NCBI GenBank assembly: GCA_033557465.1
Contig: CM066031.1
Coordinates: 174,499,043 to 174,563,042, forward strand
Length of the DNA stretch: 64,000 bases
Direction: 5' to 3'
Source of the DNA: Ichthyophis bannanicus
Lineage: Eukaryota; Chordata; Amphibia; Gymnophiona; Ichthyophiidae
Below the pieces are notes generated by a model, which did not search any database, was not told where the DNA came from, and saw only the letters and a list, made by a program, of their open reading frames with translations. Position numbers and translations under genes: made by a program. Positions 45,190 to 56,203 of the stretch are shown in pieces (the first letter of the stretch is position 1; each line of letters opens with the position of its first letter).

Positions 45190-46118
45190 GGGAGGTGAAA
45201 AATTGCAAGAGGACCTTGATAAATTGGAAGACTAGATGTTCAAATGGCAGATAAAATTTAATGTGGACAAGTGCAAAGTTATGCACCTCGGAAAGAACAA
45301 CCCAAACTATGTTTACACGATGCAAGGTTCCATATTAGGAACCACCAGCCAGGGAAATGATTTAGGCGTCATCGTGGATAACATGATGAACCCCTCTGCC
45401 CGGTGTGCAACAGCGGCCAAGAAAACAAATAGAATGCTAGGAATCATAAGTAAAGGAATGGAGAATAAAGCAAAGGATATTATAATGCCTTTGTATCATT
45501 CCATAGTGTGACCGCACCTTGAATATTGTGTGCAATTCTGGTTGCCATATCTTAAAAAGGATATAGCATTATTAGAAAAGGTACAGAGAAGAGCCACCAA
45601 AATGGTGAAAGGGATGGAAGGATACCCCTATGAAGAGAGGCTAAAAAGGTTAGACATCTTCAGCCTGGAAAAGAGACGGATGAGATATGATAGAGTTCTA
45701 TAAATTAATGAATGGAGTGGAATGGGTAAACATAGATTGATTGTTTACACCATGAAAATATAGAAAGATTAGGGGACATGCAATGAACTACAGTGCAACC
45801 TACTTAAGACTAATAAGAGAAAATATGTTTTCACACAACGTGTAATCAAACTCTGGAATTTGTTACTGGAGGATGTAGTAAAAGCTGTTAGTGTAGCTGG
45901 ATTTAAAAAAGGTTTTGAAAAGTTCCTGGAGGAAAAGTCCATAAACCATTGGGGACAAGGGAAAATCCACTGCTTGCTCAAATACAAGCATTATGGAACC
46001 TGTGTCCTTTGGGGAAACTGCTTGGTACTTGTGACCTAGATTGGCCACTGTTGGAAACAGGATACTGGGCTTGATGGACCTTGGTCTGCCCAGTATGGCA
46101 TATCTTATGTTCTTGGAG
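45190..46118 (+). mobile_element. CR1 LINE, 5'-truncated, plus strand
   Basis: It begins within the RT just after the FADD box (KLQEDLDKLED equivalent) and continues to the tail, GGGCTTGATGGACCTTGG and CATATCTTATGTTCTTGG. Same subfamily as 42320 and 17979. Confidence 0.83.
45236..45740 (+). pseudogene. CR1 ORF2 C-terminal fragment
   Basis: The frame 45236-45511 reads FKWQIKFNVDKCKVMHLGK, LGVIVDNMMNPSARC and KDIIMPLYHSIV, then meets a stop. Later frames give [32 protein letters not shown] and so on. Several stops and frameshifts. Confidence 0.7.
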
Positions 46119-47039
46119 AAAACACTTCATGCTATGGCAGAAGAGCGGGGAGGGCATTCAGGGTTACAACAAAAGAGGATAATTGAAATCTATTACCCCC
46201 TCAAAGTGGTGTGTCTGACTGATATGAAATCCCAGAGCAGTAGGAATGTGTCTCTTCATTACCATCACTTTTCTACCAGTAATTAATTCCCCAGAACCAT
46301 TTGGTATTTCTGATGGATTTTAACAAACACATTATACTGTCATGTTTCTATTATTTCAAGTTCCTATTTTTAGCTGTTTTGTGTTTCATAGGTGAAGCTG
46401 TTGAAGGAAAAGAGATATTAAGTGTTTTCAGAAATGAATATACTGCTGGCTTTCACTGACCTTCAAATTATATCTTACACTTGTCATGAACAAAGTTGCT
46501 CAATGTTCTGGACAGCAGGCTTTGTCCCACATCCTTAACCTGATCAAAAGTGAAATAAAAAATCAGCCAAGCTTAAATTCTTTTAACCCCCAGGAGTAAA
46601 GGTTCTTTAAAAAAAAGAAAAAAGCCCTTCTGGTAGCATTCAGATATTTGACAAGGGAGGATCTACATCCGTCCACATAAAGAGTAAGAAGAGAGAAGTG
46701 AACAATGCTACTCAATTTGTATTCATTACCGAGCCTCTGCTAGAGCACTGAAGGCAATGAATATGCTCCTTTGTTTCACTACACATGTTTTTAGAGTAGT
46801 CACAGAGAGGCATTTTGGAAGTGACATTGCATCTAAAAATAAATACTCATTTTAAAATTGTTTCCGTGTTGCTTCTTTGTTTCCGAAATGTTATTGGATG
46901 TACCATTAACCTTAATTGTTTTGGTAGAGAATGCCAAAGCACTGGGACAGTCAACACAAATTAATGTAACAGTTACGAAATACAGTATTTTTGTTTTAAA
47001 TTGTGAATGCTGTGGCTTTGAAGCTGTATTTATCTACTG
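46119..47039. other. Nothing recognised, ~0.9 kb
   Basis: AT-rich sequence with an A-run at 46608-46620 and no domain or family motif. Confidence 0.4.
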
Positions 47040-47300
47040 ATAATTTTCATACAGTTCTCCAAACAATGGTAATGTCACAATTCGATTGTTGCAATAGATT
47101 GTGTGTAGGTCTACCAACATCTGCTTTGCAGCTCTCAAATAGTTCAGAATGCTGCAGAGGGGCTTGGAGGAATGCCCATTGCAGACCTGTTCTTTTTTTA
47201 ATTTGCATTGGCTAATGGTCATTTGGAGGAATCCTTTAAAAATAATAGTTTTTGTTCCTAGGACTTTCAGCGGTAAAGCCCCCTTTGAGTATTATATACC
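47040..47300 (+). mobile_element. Old L2 fragment, RT C-terminal region
   Basis: Translation gives SQFDCCNRLCVGLPTSALQ, then in shifted frames RMLQRGLEEC, FNLHWL and KAPFEYY, in the order seen at the end of L2 RTs (RLDYCN, GLP, LHWLP, P-YL). Heavily worn. Confidence 0.5.
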
Positions 47301-47394
47301 AACATCCCTGAACATTTATCAGCCATCTCCATCATTAGCATTAAAAGGCTCAGGATTTCTAGACTTTCCAACTCATCATCAGATTCATCTAATG

Positions 47395-47564
47395 CAGGGG
47401 CTCCCAACCCAGTCTTTGGAACACACATAGCCAGTCATGTTTTCAGGATAATTGTATGCACTGCTTCAATTGTATGCAAATCTCTCTCATACATACAGTA
47501 TTTATGGTTATCCTGAAAACCTGACTAGGTAGGTGTGTCCTGAGGACTGGGTTGAGAACCCCTG
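47395..47564. mobile_element. hAT-type MITE, 170 bp
   Basis: It begins CAGGGGCTCCCAACCCAG and ends CTGGGTTGAGAACCCCTG, with long inverted arms (TTTTCAGGATAA/TTATCCTGAAAACC). The flanks ATCTAATG and ATTTAATG match at 7 of 8 bases. Related to the element at 14684. Confidence 0.8.
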
Positions 47565-47992
47565 ATTTAATGGAAAATTCATGCCTGAATCTTTATGGTG
47601 GATGGCCCCTTTTTTTTTTTTTTTTTAATTCTCTACCAAAATAATTTAGATTAAAAAAAATCTCTGGATGTACAAATTTAACAGTTAAAACCTTTTTTAT
47701 TTCAGCAGGCTTTCCTTAATTGGTAGTGGAATATTTAGAATGTATTTGGTTATAGAACTACGTACTGTATGTGAGTGACTACTGGGGTTAGCTGTATTTA
47801 TTGTGCCATCTGTAATGGGTAATTGGCAGTATGATTTATTTGCTGTGATGTTGAGTATACATTACTCAGCTGTGTAGTTAATAGTGTATTGTCTGTTTTT
47901 ATTGTGCTGATTTTATGATGAATGGTTTAATTTAAAATATGCACTAATTGTATTTTATGCTAATGTGTTTGGATAGTATGGGATATACATAT
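47565..47992. other. AT-rich spacer
   Basis: A T-run lies at 47609-47626; no feature otherwise. Confidence 0.4.
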
Positions 47993-49171
47993 TGTGATGA
48001 GGAAGATTCATTCTCTGCCCTAAAAACACAGGATTCAGTGAATTCTAGCCTAGAAGCTGACAGGCAGGCAAGCCATGTGAGCAGTAGTTGTCAGGGGCAA
48101 CATAAACAAACCCAGCCACGGGGTTTGCAAACACGCCCAGCTGAAAAACATTCCCCAGTTCCTAATAGCTTTCACCTGGATAGAGGAAGGGCTATTAGCC
48201 ACTATAAGAGTCACGCAGGAAATACAGAGTTAGTTCCAGTTCCAGGTTCTTACCCTGGAGGAGATTCAGCGTTATTTTCTTACCCAGGAGGAGTTTCAGC
48301 TTCAGAGTCTGACCCAGGAGGTGATTCAGATTCAGAACCAGGAAGAGTTCAGGAACCAGGAAAAGTTCAACCCAGAAGCTACCCAGAATACCTCAGGAGA
48401 AAGCAGCTAGGAGCAGTGAGGTCAGAGAGCAGCTGTGAGTGTTCTGCTGAAGTAAAGCCATTTGAAACTCAGAGGCAACGTTCTAGCTGGAGTGAATGGA
48501 AGCCTAAGAAACCCAAACAGTATGTATCTGAAAGCTGTAACCTTGAGAGTGATTCTAGCAGAGAGCTAAGAGAATATACTGACAGTAGAAATACCTACAG
48601 GGTTAAAACTGAAAAGCCTCGTGTGAGAAATCCTAGGTGGGGGCAGGGCTGTAACACCCAGCCGAGGGATTTATCTGGAGAGCTGAAGAGAGAGCAGTTA
48701 AAAGTCCCTGAAAGAGAAAGGTATGCCATTGAAGATATTTGCATGACAGAGGAAGAGGTATTAGAAGTTCCTAAACCTCAAAGAAAGCCACGCAGAGCTA
48801 AACCTTGTGCTGATAAGAGAGAGGAATACTTTTACTCGGTGCCAAAGCCTGAAGCTAGAGCCAACAAATATCCCAAAGGTAGAAACACCTATAAGAAGTT
48901 GGATTCTAGAAACCCTGAATGGTGGCTTCCTTCTCTCCCAGACACAGAGAAGTACAGCAGCAGCTATTCCAGCCCTAGAGGGAGCTGGCCAGATAGGCTC
49001 TGTGAAGAGACGCTGCAAGGTAACTTGCAGACATTTTGTAGCCAGGAAAACTCAGGTCTTTCTGAGAACCTGCATGAATCCATGATCACTGATAGCCTCA
49101 GTGAATGCTCATTCGGAGACCCGATGGACTGTACATTAACATTCTCTGATAGAATAACCTCTCTTTGTTAG
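47948..49171 (+). CDS. 392-codon open frame within the probable LTR, function unknown
   Basis: The frame is open from 47948, but the first 15 codons, with all early ATGs, lie outside the proposed LTR. Inside it, reading starts at the first LTR base (CDEEDSFSALK) and runs 392 codons to TAG at 49169-49171. The product is hydrophilic and rich in Ser, Arg, Glu and Pro, probably disordered. It has three related SYPGG/SYPGG/SDPGG units near residues 98-120, a WSEWKPKKPKQY segment, and basic clusters such as PQRKPRRAKPC. No signal peptide, membrane span or known domain is visible. It may be the downstream part of a frame that began inside the lost internal region. Not recognised as a host gene. Confidence 0.5.
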   Translation: MYFMLMCLDSMGYTYCDEEDSFSALKTQDSVNSSLEADRQASHVSSSCQGQHKQTQPRGLQTRPAEKHSPVPNSFHLDRGRAISHYKSHAGNTELVPVPGSYPGGDSALFSYPGGVSASESDPGGDSDSEPGRVQEPGKVQPRSYPEYLRRKQLGAVRSESSCECSAEVKPFETQRQRSSWSEWKPKKPKQYVSESCNLESDSSRELREYTDSRNTYRVKTEKPRVRNPRWGQGCNTQPRDLSGELKREQLKVPERERYAIEDICMTEEEVLEVPKPQRKPRRAKPCADKREEYFYSVPKPEARANKYPKGRNTYKKLDSRNPEWWLPSLPDTEKYSSSYSSPRGSWPDRLCEETLQGNLQTFCSQENSGLSENLHESMITDSLSECSFGDPMDCTLTFSDRITSLC

Positions 49172-49505
49172 ATAGAGGCTGTATAGTGCTGGAAGCTAAC
49201 ACTATATGTGAAGAGTGCCTGTTTGTACAGAGAGGAGCTGTGTGCTGAGTTTTCATATGCTTTACAATTACCTTTACTTTAAGAAGCAAGAAGAAGCTTT
49301 TCTGTTTCCTTTATATTATACCAGAAAGTATGGTTTATGTGTCCTAAGTTTGCTGTGTTATATATCTGGAGAATCCGACCCCGGGAGGGGAAATAAATCC
49401 TAATTTACCTTATCATTCGTGTCTACAACTACTTTATTTTCATTAACCACCATCAGAACCAGACCTGCTAGCCCTAGGCGGCAGCCTGCCCACCTGGTGG
49501 TGACA
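47993..49505 (+). repeat. Probable solo LTR, 1513 bp
   Basis: It begins TGTGATGAGG, ends CCTGGTGGTGACA and is flanked by ATAT on both sides (47989-47992, 49506-49509). Near its right end are TATATAT (49359-49365), AATAAA (49392-49397) and a T/CA-rich stretch, the expected order of core promoter, poly(A) signal and U5. No internal retroviral region and no second LTR is seen nearby. The remaining ~1.37 kb would be U3 and is open-reading. A 4-bp AT-rich duplication could be chance, so the LTR call is tentative. Confidence 0.5.
49392..49397 (+). terminator. AATAAA polyadenylation signal in the probable LTR
   Basis: It lies 27 bp after a TATATAT box and about 110 bp before the LTR end. Confidence 0.5.
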
Positions 49506-49509
49506 ATAT

Positions 49510-49796
49510 TCATAAATAGTTTCCTGTTGTGAGATGTCACATGTCTGAACTGAGGATACCCTTTTAAGGCTCTCTTACAGAGTCGTCAAGCAGCTCAATT
49601 AGGTTACCAGTCCTGATTTTGAACTTACATCCCAAAAGCAGTAAAGTATCCATAGTGCTTGATTGTACCCATTGACATCAAAGCTGCTGAGTTCATAATG
49701 TGCCAGGATAGGGTTGCCTGAAATCCAAGACAAGCCTAAAATCTCCCTTAAGCTGGGTAAACGCTATCTTCTAATCTCTCATTCTCTGTATGTATG
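49510..49796. other. Unassigned spacer
   Basis: Nothing recognised. Confidence 0.4.
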
Positions 49797-49900
49797 TACA
49801 GTTGTGGTCAACAATATCGATACTCTTGCAGTTCAGTCCCTTAATGTCCAATATCTCCTAAAAGAAAGTGGCCAGTGAAATGGATTTGGGCTATATATGC

Positions 49901-50273
49901 ATACATCAACCATTTACTCCTTCCTTCTCCATCACGCGCCCATTTGCAATTCACTCATCATTCTGCTTTTTTCTTCCTGGGCCCTTCCCTTTGGAACTCC
50001 CTCCCCACCACCCTCCATTTGGAATTGTCCTTCCCCAGATTTAAGACTCTCCTAAAAACTCTTCTCTTTTGCTCTGCATTCAACTCTCTCTCTCCCCCCC
50101 CCCCCCACCAATGCCTGATCTCTTCATTGTGTATGACTGTGTTGTTCTTTGCTATCCAATATTGTAGTTCTTTTCATTTCTGGCTTTAGCCATCTCTGTA
50201 TGTTTTATTAATCAAACACCGTCCTGGTGTTATGAATGAGTGGTATATCAAGCAATCAAATAAACATAAACAT
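49901..50273 (+). mobile_element. L2 3' end fragment inside Tc1
   Basis: Coding words FLGPSLWNSLPTTLHLE and FPRFKTLLKTLLF are the last part of an L2 RT frame, followed by a 3' UTR and a tail of CAAATAAACATAAACAT. Removing it restores a continuous Tc1 5' region around ATATATGCAT. Confidence 0.7.
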
Positions 50274-50540
50274 ATTTGACACATAAAAGAATCAAATAAA
50301 ACAAGACCAAATAAAAAAGGAAATTGTAGAAAATAGTAAAACTGGGACATCGCCAGGACATGATTATTGACACCATTATAAACAACTCAAATCAGTCTGA
50401 ACAAAAGAACCACATTTCCTTTGCAGTAAAATTAGATGCACCTGTGATAAATTGTCAGCACTCACGTGACTTGAATCAACTAATGAATGATGGCTGTAAT
50501 GTTTAAAATAGCCACATTTACTCCCTAATCCATTTTCACA

Positions 50541-50747
50541 ATGATGAAGACAAGAGAGCTGACTGAGACCATCAGAAAAGTCATTATCACCAAATATAAA
50601 ACTTCAAAGGGGTACAAGGCCATCTCCAATGACCTTGGGATTCCTGTGTCTGCAGTTCACAATGCTATTAAGAAGTTTTCTGCTTGTGTAACTGTCAAGA
50701 ACCTCCCAGGACATGGTGAGAAGAGGAAAATCAATCTAAATCTTTGA
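50541..50747 (+). pseudogene. Tc1 transposase N-terminal fragment
   Basis: The 68-residue product MKTRELTETIRKVIITKYK... has the Tc1 paired-like helix-turn-helix layout (residues 5-50, with GYKAISNDLGIPVSAVHNAI as the recognition part) that binds the terminal repeats. The linker and DDE catalytic domain are absent, so it cannot transpose. Confidence 0.75.
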
Positions 50748-51102
50748 AGTTGGGCTTCCACAGGTGGTTCCTTGGACGGAGCTTTCTGTGTCTTCCCAGG
50801 ATACTCATGTGGCTTCAGTAACTTTAATGGACATTTGGCATGTAGTCAAGAGCGTCAAACAGATGCTGGTGGATACCATTCCTCAGTTATGCACATAGGT
50901 TCACTAAAGATGGTGTTACTAAGTTCGAGAATCTAGATGTTAATTTCACGACCCTGGACTCTTGTACTGAAATAATAGATATCAACTCCAACCCTGGCCC
51001 CCCTAGACTTTTTCACACTCCAAGAAGAGATCTTCACGCAACACCTCTAATCTTATTCATATCCCTCTCCTTTCCCCTTCCATTCTCTTTTTCTCATGTG
51101 CC

Positions 51103-51714
51103 TTGTGGAATGCACACTCCATCTCTAATAAACTTGCTTTTACTCATAATCTCTTTATCTCTAATGCTCTCCATCTTCTTGCTCTAACTGAGACCTCGCT
51201 TCTCCCAGAAGATACTGCATCTATGGCTGCGCTCTGTCATGAGGGCTATCAGTTCACCCATATGCCTCGTCCCACTTGCCGTGGTGGTAGTGTTGGGCTT
51301 TTACTTTCTCCCCCCTGCCAATTCCAACCCATGCTGCTGCCTCAGTCTCACTCCTTTCCCTCTTTTGAGGTCCACTCCATCCACCGTTTCACTCCACTAC
51401 CTCTCTGGGTAGCTGTTATTTATCGACCTTCTGATAAGTCTACTACCTTTCTCACTGACTTTGACTTGTGGCTTTCCTTCTTTCTGGATTCCTCTTCCCC
51501 CACTCTTATTCTTGGGGATTTTAACATTCATATTAATAACCCCTCTGATCCTTATGCTTTAAAGCTCCTCTCCCTTTCTTCCTCGTTTGACCTCCAGCTT
51601 TGCTCTACTGCCCACACTCACCAGCATGGCCACTGCCTTGTCCTGGTATTTTTCTCTGCTTACCCTCAAACCTCTGTAGCTCAATTCTTCCCTTATCTGA
51701 CCATCACCTTTTAA
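51103..51714 (+). pseudogene. L2 endonuclease
   Basis: Motifs WNAHSISNKL (residue 2), LALTETSLLPED (about 27), RGGSVGLLLS, VAVIYRPSDK (about 104) and LILGDFNIH (about 136) mark an APE-like endonuclease. The SDHH end is damaged: the final part reads FFPYLTITF after a frame change. The catalytic Asn, Glu and Asp are visible. Broken downstream. Confidence 0.75.
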
Positions 51715-52104
51715 GCTTCACTCTTCATCAGCTGAACCTCGTCCTGTCTCCTCCAACCTATTTATAAATCTTCATGCAATTGATCCTCTGGTTCTTTCTT
51801 CTACTATTTCTTCATCTCTGTCCTCCACTCTGTCATCTAAGTCTTTTGACAAGGCAGTAGCTTCCTATAAAGCTGCACTCTCCACTGCTCTGGATGCTCC
51901 CGCTCTGCCCATGCCACGTCCTGTGAGGTGTACTGCATCCCAGCCCTGGCTTTCATCCACTACCTGCTATCTACGTTCCTGTGCCCATTCTGCAGAGTGT
52001 GACTGGCTCAAATCCAGCTCCCTTGCAGACTTTATACACTTCAAATTTATGCTTGTCTCTTTCCAGTTAGCATAGCTCTTGTCAAACAAAACTATTATGT
52101 CCAT

Positions 52105-53975
52105 GTGACTAACTTTCTTGCCTCTGAACCTCACCATCTCTTTACTGCTCTCAGCTCTCTCCTCAAAGTGCCTCCGCCTCCGGCCCCTACCTCCCTCTCT
52201 GCCCAAACCCTGACTGACTATTTCCATGAGAAAATCCACAAGATCACCCTCCAATTCCCCACAAAGTCAGGTACTTCCCCTCCTTCACAAACTCCTCCTC
52301 TTCACTCCCAACTTTCCCCTTCTACCTCTGCTACCCTCTCGTCCTTTCCTGTGATCTCTGAAAAGGAAACTGCACACCTTCTTTCTTCCTCTAAACTCAC
52401 CACCTGCTCCTCTGATCCTATCCCCACCCATCTCCTAAGCCCTATCTCCTCCACTGTTGTCCTTTCCATCTCTCTTATTCTCAACCTATCGCTCTCCACT
52501 GCAACTGTCCCTGCAGCCTTCAAGCATGCTGTAGTTACACCTCTCCTGAAAAAACCCTCACTTGATCCCACCTGTCCTTCTAATTATCGACCCATCTTCC
52601 TCCTCCCCTTCATTTCTAAACTACTTGAATGTGCGGTTCACCACCGCTGCCTTGATTTCCACTCCTCTCATGCCCTCCTGGATCCTTTACGATCTTCCTT
52701 TCATCCTTTACACTCTACTGAAACAGCTCTTGCCAAAGTCTCCAGTGACTTGTTCCTGGCAAAATCCAAGGGCCTTTTCTCTGTTCTCATCCTTCTTGAC
52801 CTCTCTGCTGCTTTTGACACTGTTGACCACAACCTTCTCCTCGATACCCTATCCTCACTTGGTTTTAAGGGCTCTGTACTATCCTGGTTCTCTTCCTATC
52901 TCTCCCATCTTTTTTTCATTGTTAGTTCTCGTGGCTATCCTGCTCTCAGTTGGTATACCCTGAGGATCTATCTTGGGTCAGCTCCTTTTCTCTCTATATA
53001 CACAGGTCCTTGGTGCACTCATCTCTTCTCATGCCTTTCAGTACCATTTTTATGCCAATGACTCCCAGATCTACCTCTCTACACCTGAAATCTCTCCAGC
53101 AATCCAGACCCGAACCTCTGCCTGCCTTTCTGATATTGTTGCTTGGATGTCTCACCGCCGCTTGAAATTGAACATGGCCAAGACTGAGCTTCTTATCTTT
53201 CCCCCTAAAACCTCCTCTCCTTTCTCAGTCTCTGTGGATAACACTCTACTCCTTCCTGTTTCCTTGGCTCAAAACCTTGGGGCTGTCTTTGACTCCTCTC
53301 TCTCTTTCTCCACACACATACATCTGATAGCTAAGACCTGCCATTTCTTTCTCTATAATATCAACAAAATCTGCCCATTCCTTTCTGAACACACTACTAA
53401 GATGCTTATCCACTCCTTAATCACCTCCCATCTTGACTACTGTAACCTACTCCTTGCTGGTATCTCTTTGAATCATCTCTCTCCCCTTCAATCTGTTCAA
53501 CGCTCTACTGCGTGGCTAATCTTCCGCCAGTCTCATCATGCCCATATTACCCCTCTTTTCAAGTCACTTCATTGACTCCCTATCTGTTTCTGCAGCTAGT
53601 TCAAACTTCTCCTTTAGACCTATAAATGCATTCACTCTGCAGCTCCTCACAACCTTTCTTCTCTTATCTCTCCTTACACCCCTCCCCCCTCAGGAACTCC
53701 GCTCTTCTGGCAAATTGCTTTTATCTGTGCCCTTCTCTTCCATTGCTAACTCCAGACTTTGCTCCCTTCACCTTGCTGCACCTTACGCTTGGAACAAGCA
53801 ACCTGTGTCTGTACGCCAGGCACCTTCTCTGACCCTTTTCAAATCCTGGCTGAAAAGTCACCTCTTCGCTGCTGCTTTTGGATTTGATTCACTTGATCTC
53901 CTTGTTTCTTTACCTTTCCCCCTTGTTTTATCCCTGTCTACAGCTTCTGTGTTGTCTGTCTTGTCTAGATTGTAA
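52105..53975 (+). pseudogene. L2 reverse transcriptase with altered YADD
   Basis: Frames 52105-53061, 52973-53575 and 53538-53975 overlap to give the RT. They show [59 protein letters not shown], a damaged VPQGS region (a frameshift near 52960) and [13 protein letters not shown]. The catalytic box reads YAND, so the first aspartate of the pair is replaced. The C-terminal blocks [23 protein letters not shown] and FKSWLKSHLF are present. Inactive. Confidence 0.8.
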
Positions 53976-54054
53976 GCTCTGATGAGCAGGGTCTGTCTCT
54001 TATATGTCTGTGCAGCACTGCGTATGACTTGTAGCACTATACAAATACTCAGTA

Positions 54055-54088
54055 GTAATAGTAGTAGTAGTAGTAGTAGTAGTAATAG
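54055..54088 (+). repeat. (TAG)n tail of the L2
   Basis: About ten TAG-type units at the 3' end of the L2 copy; a shorter AGTAGTAGTAG run is at the sister copy's end (24033-24045). Confidence 0.85.
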
Positions 54089-54570
54089 ATGCTCAAGTTA
54101 GGATCCTTCAGTTTTTGCAAGTATCCTTTGTTAAGGATAGTTTGCTTTTATATCAGAAAGTTGAAACACTTGAAGACATGGCCAGGAATAAGACTTTACG
54201 TATACTTAATTTTCCTTGCATTCATTTGTTGTTCCCTCAGATTCTTTTGCATAAATATTTGAAGGAGGTATTGCCCTTGCCTAAAGCTGATACTATTGTT
54301 TTTGTGAAATGGTTTTATGTCCCCTCAACGATTATGCAGGAGAATCCGTCTGATGGTGAGTTAGATGTTCTGGTGGAAGGGCAATCTTTGAACCTCACGG
54401 CTTTTCTTGAGGATTCTCAGGATGTCATTTCATCCAGAGCTACTCTCCTTGTCACCTTTGTTTCTGAGGAGGACAAAATTGCTATCCTAAAGGATTGGGT
54501 TGAGAAACCCTGTTCTATACCATTTACATCAGATTCTTTTCAAAGTCCTTCCTTACAAATTGGATTTTGA
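54089..54570 (+). pseudogene. L1/Tx1 ORF1 fragment
   Basis: A 151-codon frame reads SLLLYQKVETLEDMARNKTL (end of a coiled coil), RILNFPCIH, LLHKYLKEVLPLP, LNLTAFLEDSQDVISSRATL and LVTFVSEEDKIAILKDW, the order of an L1-type ORF1 RNA-binding domain. It is cut at both ends: the L2 tail abuts upstream and the C-terminal domain is missing. Its minus-strand relative is at 16349-16790. Confidence 0.7.
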
Positions 54571-55013
54571 AGATGTCAGATTAGAATACTACAAAATAGA
54601 TATACTTTTAGCATTCAGTTTATGAATAGCTTTCAGACCATGCCATAGCAAATGTATAACTCCATGGATAATAGGCTGTTTTGATATCACAGTAAGAAAT
54701 CCTATAGGACAATAGGGGGCAAATGTAATGAAGCTAGAGCTAAAACTGTTTTAATGTATAACTGAAAATCTTTGCATGCATGTTAAAACCAGACTTAATA
54801 GTGGCATCTGTTAGTGGCTACAGCAATGCCAACAACAAGGTTTTCATGACTGTCCTGCTGATGAAGACAGAATATTCTCTGGAATGGTAAGGATTCATTC
54901 CAGAGGATTGGTAGAGAATGAGGATTCCAGCCATGGTAGGGTTTGCCCTTGGGTGAGTCTAGAAGCTTCGGTGGGTCCAGATACCTAATGGTGTTGTGAG
55001 ATGGTTGGATGCT
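54571..55013. other. Nothing recognised, ~0.4 kb
   Basis: No domain or family motif. Confidence 0.4.
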
Positions 55014-55625
55014 TAGGGCCCGATTCTGTCCCATGAATAGCGGGGATGTCCATCCCCACTATTCGTGCCCTCCCTGCCAGATTCTAACCTCCCTGCTGGT
55101 TGTACGGGGAGGTTAGATGGGGTGGGGAAGGGGTGGGGAAGGGGGCAGAGTTAGAGCTGGCGGAGGACAGTTGCCAGCCCTGGACGTACAGGGCTGATTC
55201 TAATGTCGGCCCTATACATCCAGGGCCAGCAGCTTGTGCAGGAAAGTTATTCTACCTCTGAGGTGGAATAACTTTCCTGGACATTTATTTTTGGTGGGCC
55301 CAGATCATGGATGGGGCAGGGGGTGGGGGGGCTGGATCGGGGGTTGGGCTGCTGGGAAAGCCTTTGTTGCACCGATGGCTGGGATTGAGGCTTTACAATG
55401 GAGCTGCGGTGCCATGGTAACTAGACGCCATGACGCCGCAGCTCCATTGTAAAGCCCTGACTGAGTTGGTCAGGCTTTCCCTATATGTGCAGACTGGGCT
55501 GAATCACAGTCCCAGCCTGCATGAACAGGGCTGTTCACGATTCTGGTCCCGTGGGGCTAGACGTGCCTCACAGGATCAGAATCGCTACCTCCCTCTGTAC
55601 GCCCAGTTCAAACCGGATGTACAGA
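55014..55625. repeat. GC-rich palindrome-rich sequence, possible MITE
   Basis: GGGCCCGATTCTG marks the left side. 55241-55278 is a near-perfect palindrome (GGAAAGTTATTCTACCTC and its inverse). 55389-55455 is a hairpin with perfect 21-bp arms starting GGCTTTACAATGGAGCTGCG around a 25-bp loop. GGGAAAGCCT (55352) and AGGCTTTCCC (55475) extend the symmetry. Non-coding. Confidence 0.5.
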
Positions 55626-56200
55626 TGGAATGAGCCTGTTAGTCATTTGGAATGGGCATTCAGGATGTGCCAGGGGGAGAGGGTACCAATAGAACAACGA
55701 GGTTCAATGTGTCAGGGGAGTATTTGTGATGGTCCATGGAGATTTTGATGTGTGAGGGGGATATGGGTGATGATGCAATGGGTAGTTATTCATGCCATTT
55801 TTAATCTTGATAAGGAGGTGAGGGGTTGAAATCCCCCTGCTACTACTTTTATTACTGGTCATTTATATTGTGCTCCAAGTTGTATGTAATATTGTGCAGA
55901 CACAAATGAAAGACAGTCAATTTTTCCTCTACTGTTTCTTTATCTTTGGCCAGTTAGTATGGAGTAATTTGAGAAAGGAGGAGTGCACAATGAAAATGTA
56001 ATACCTTGCCCAAGACAGTTAAATTTTAGATACCAATAAGCCCATGATAATTAGAGTATGAGATTAGCATTTACTTGTCATCTCTGGATGGAGATACTAA
56101 TTTTAACATGCTATTACTCAATATCTCCTCATACCATTCTAAAGTGTACCATAAGACCTTATGAAATAACATATCCATTTCTAGCACATAGACAAGACAT
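55626..56200. other. Nothing recognised, ~0.6 kb
   Basis: No domain, open frame or repeat of note. Confidence 0.4.
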
Positions 56201-56203
56201 TTA

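Larger units (their letters stand above)
49799..50750 (+). mobile_element. Tc1/mariner-like transposon, 3'-truncated, split by an L2 tail
   Basis: A TA dinucleotide precedes the end CAGTTGTGGTCAACAATATC, a Tc1-type terminal repeat. The 5' part is 49799-49900 and resumes at about 50274 after an L2 fragment. It includes the start of a transposase (50541-50747). The rest of the gene and the right terminal repeat are missing; an L2 begins at about 50755. Confidence 0.75.
50755..54088 (+). mobile_element. L2-clade LINE (second L2 family), nearly full length
   Basis: It has a short 5' region, endonuclease (51103-51714), RT and C-terminal domain (52105-53975), and the tail TTGTAAGCTCTGATGAGCAG ... 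GTAGCACTATAC ending in (TAG)n at 54055-54088. Frames are interrupted by several stops and shifts. It is the long sister of the copy at 22322. Confidence 0.85.

Noticed and set aside
47948..49171. Host single-exon gene
   Set aside because: The ends have LTR-like features and a flanking 4-bp repeat, and the product is not recognised; kept as a tentative LTR frame instead.
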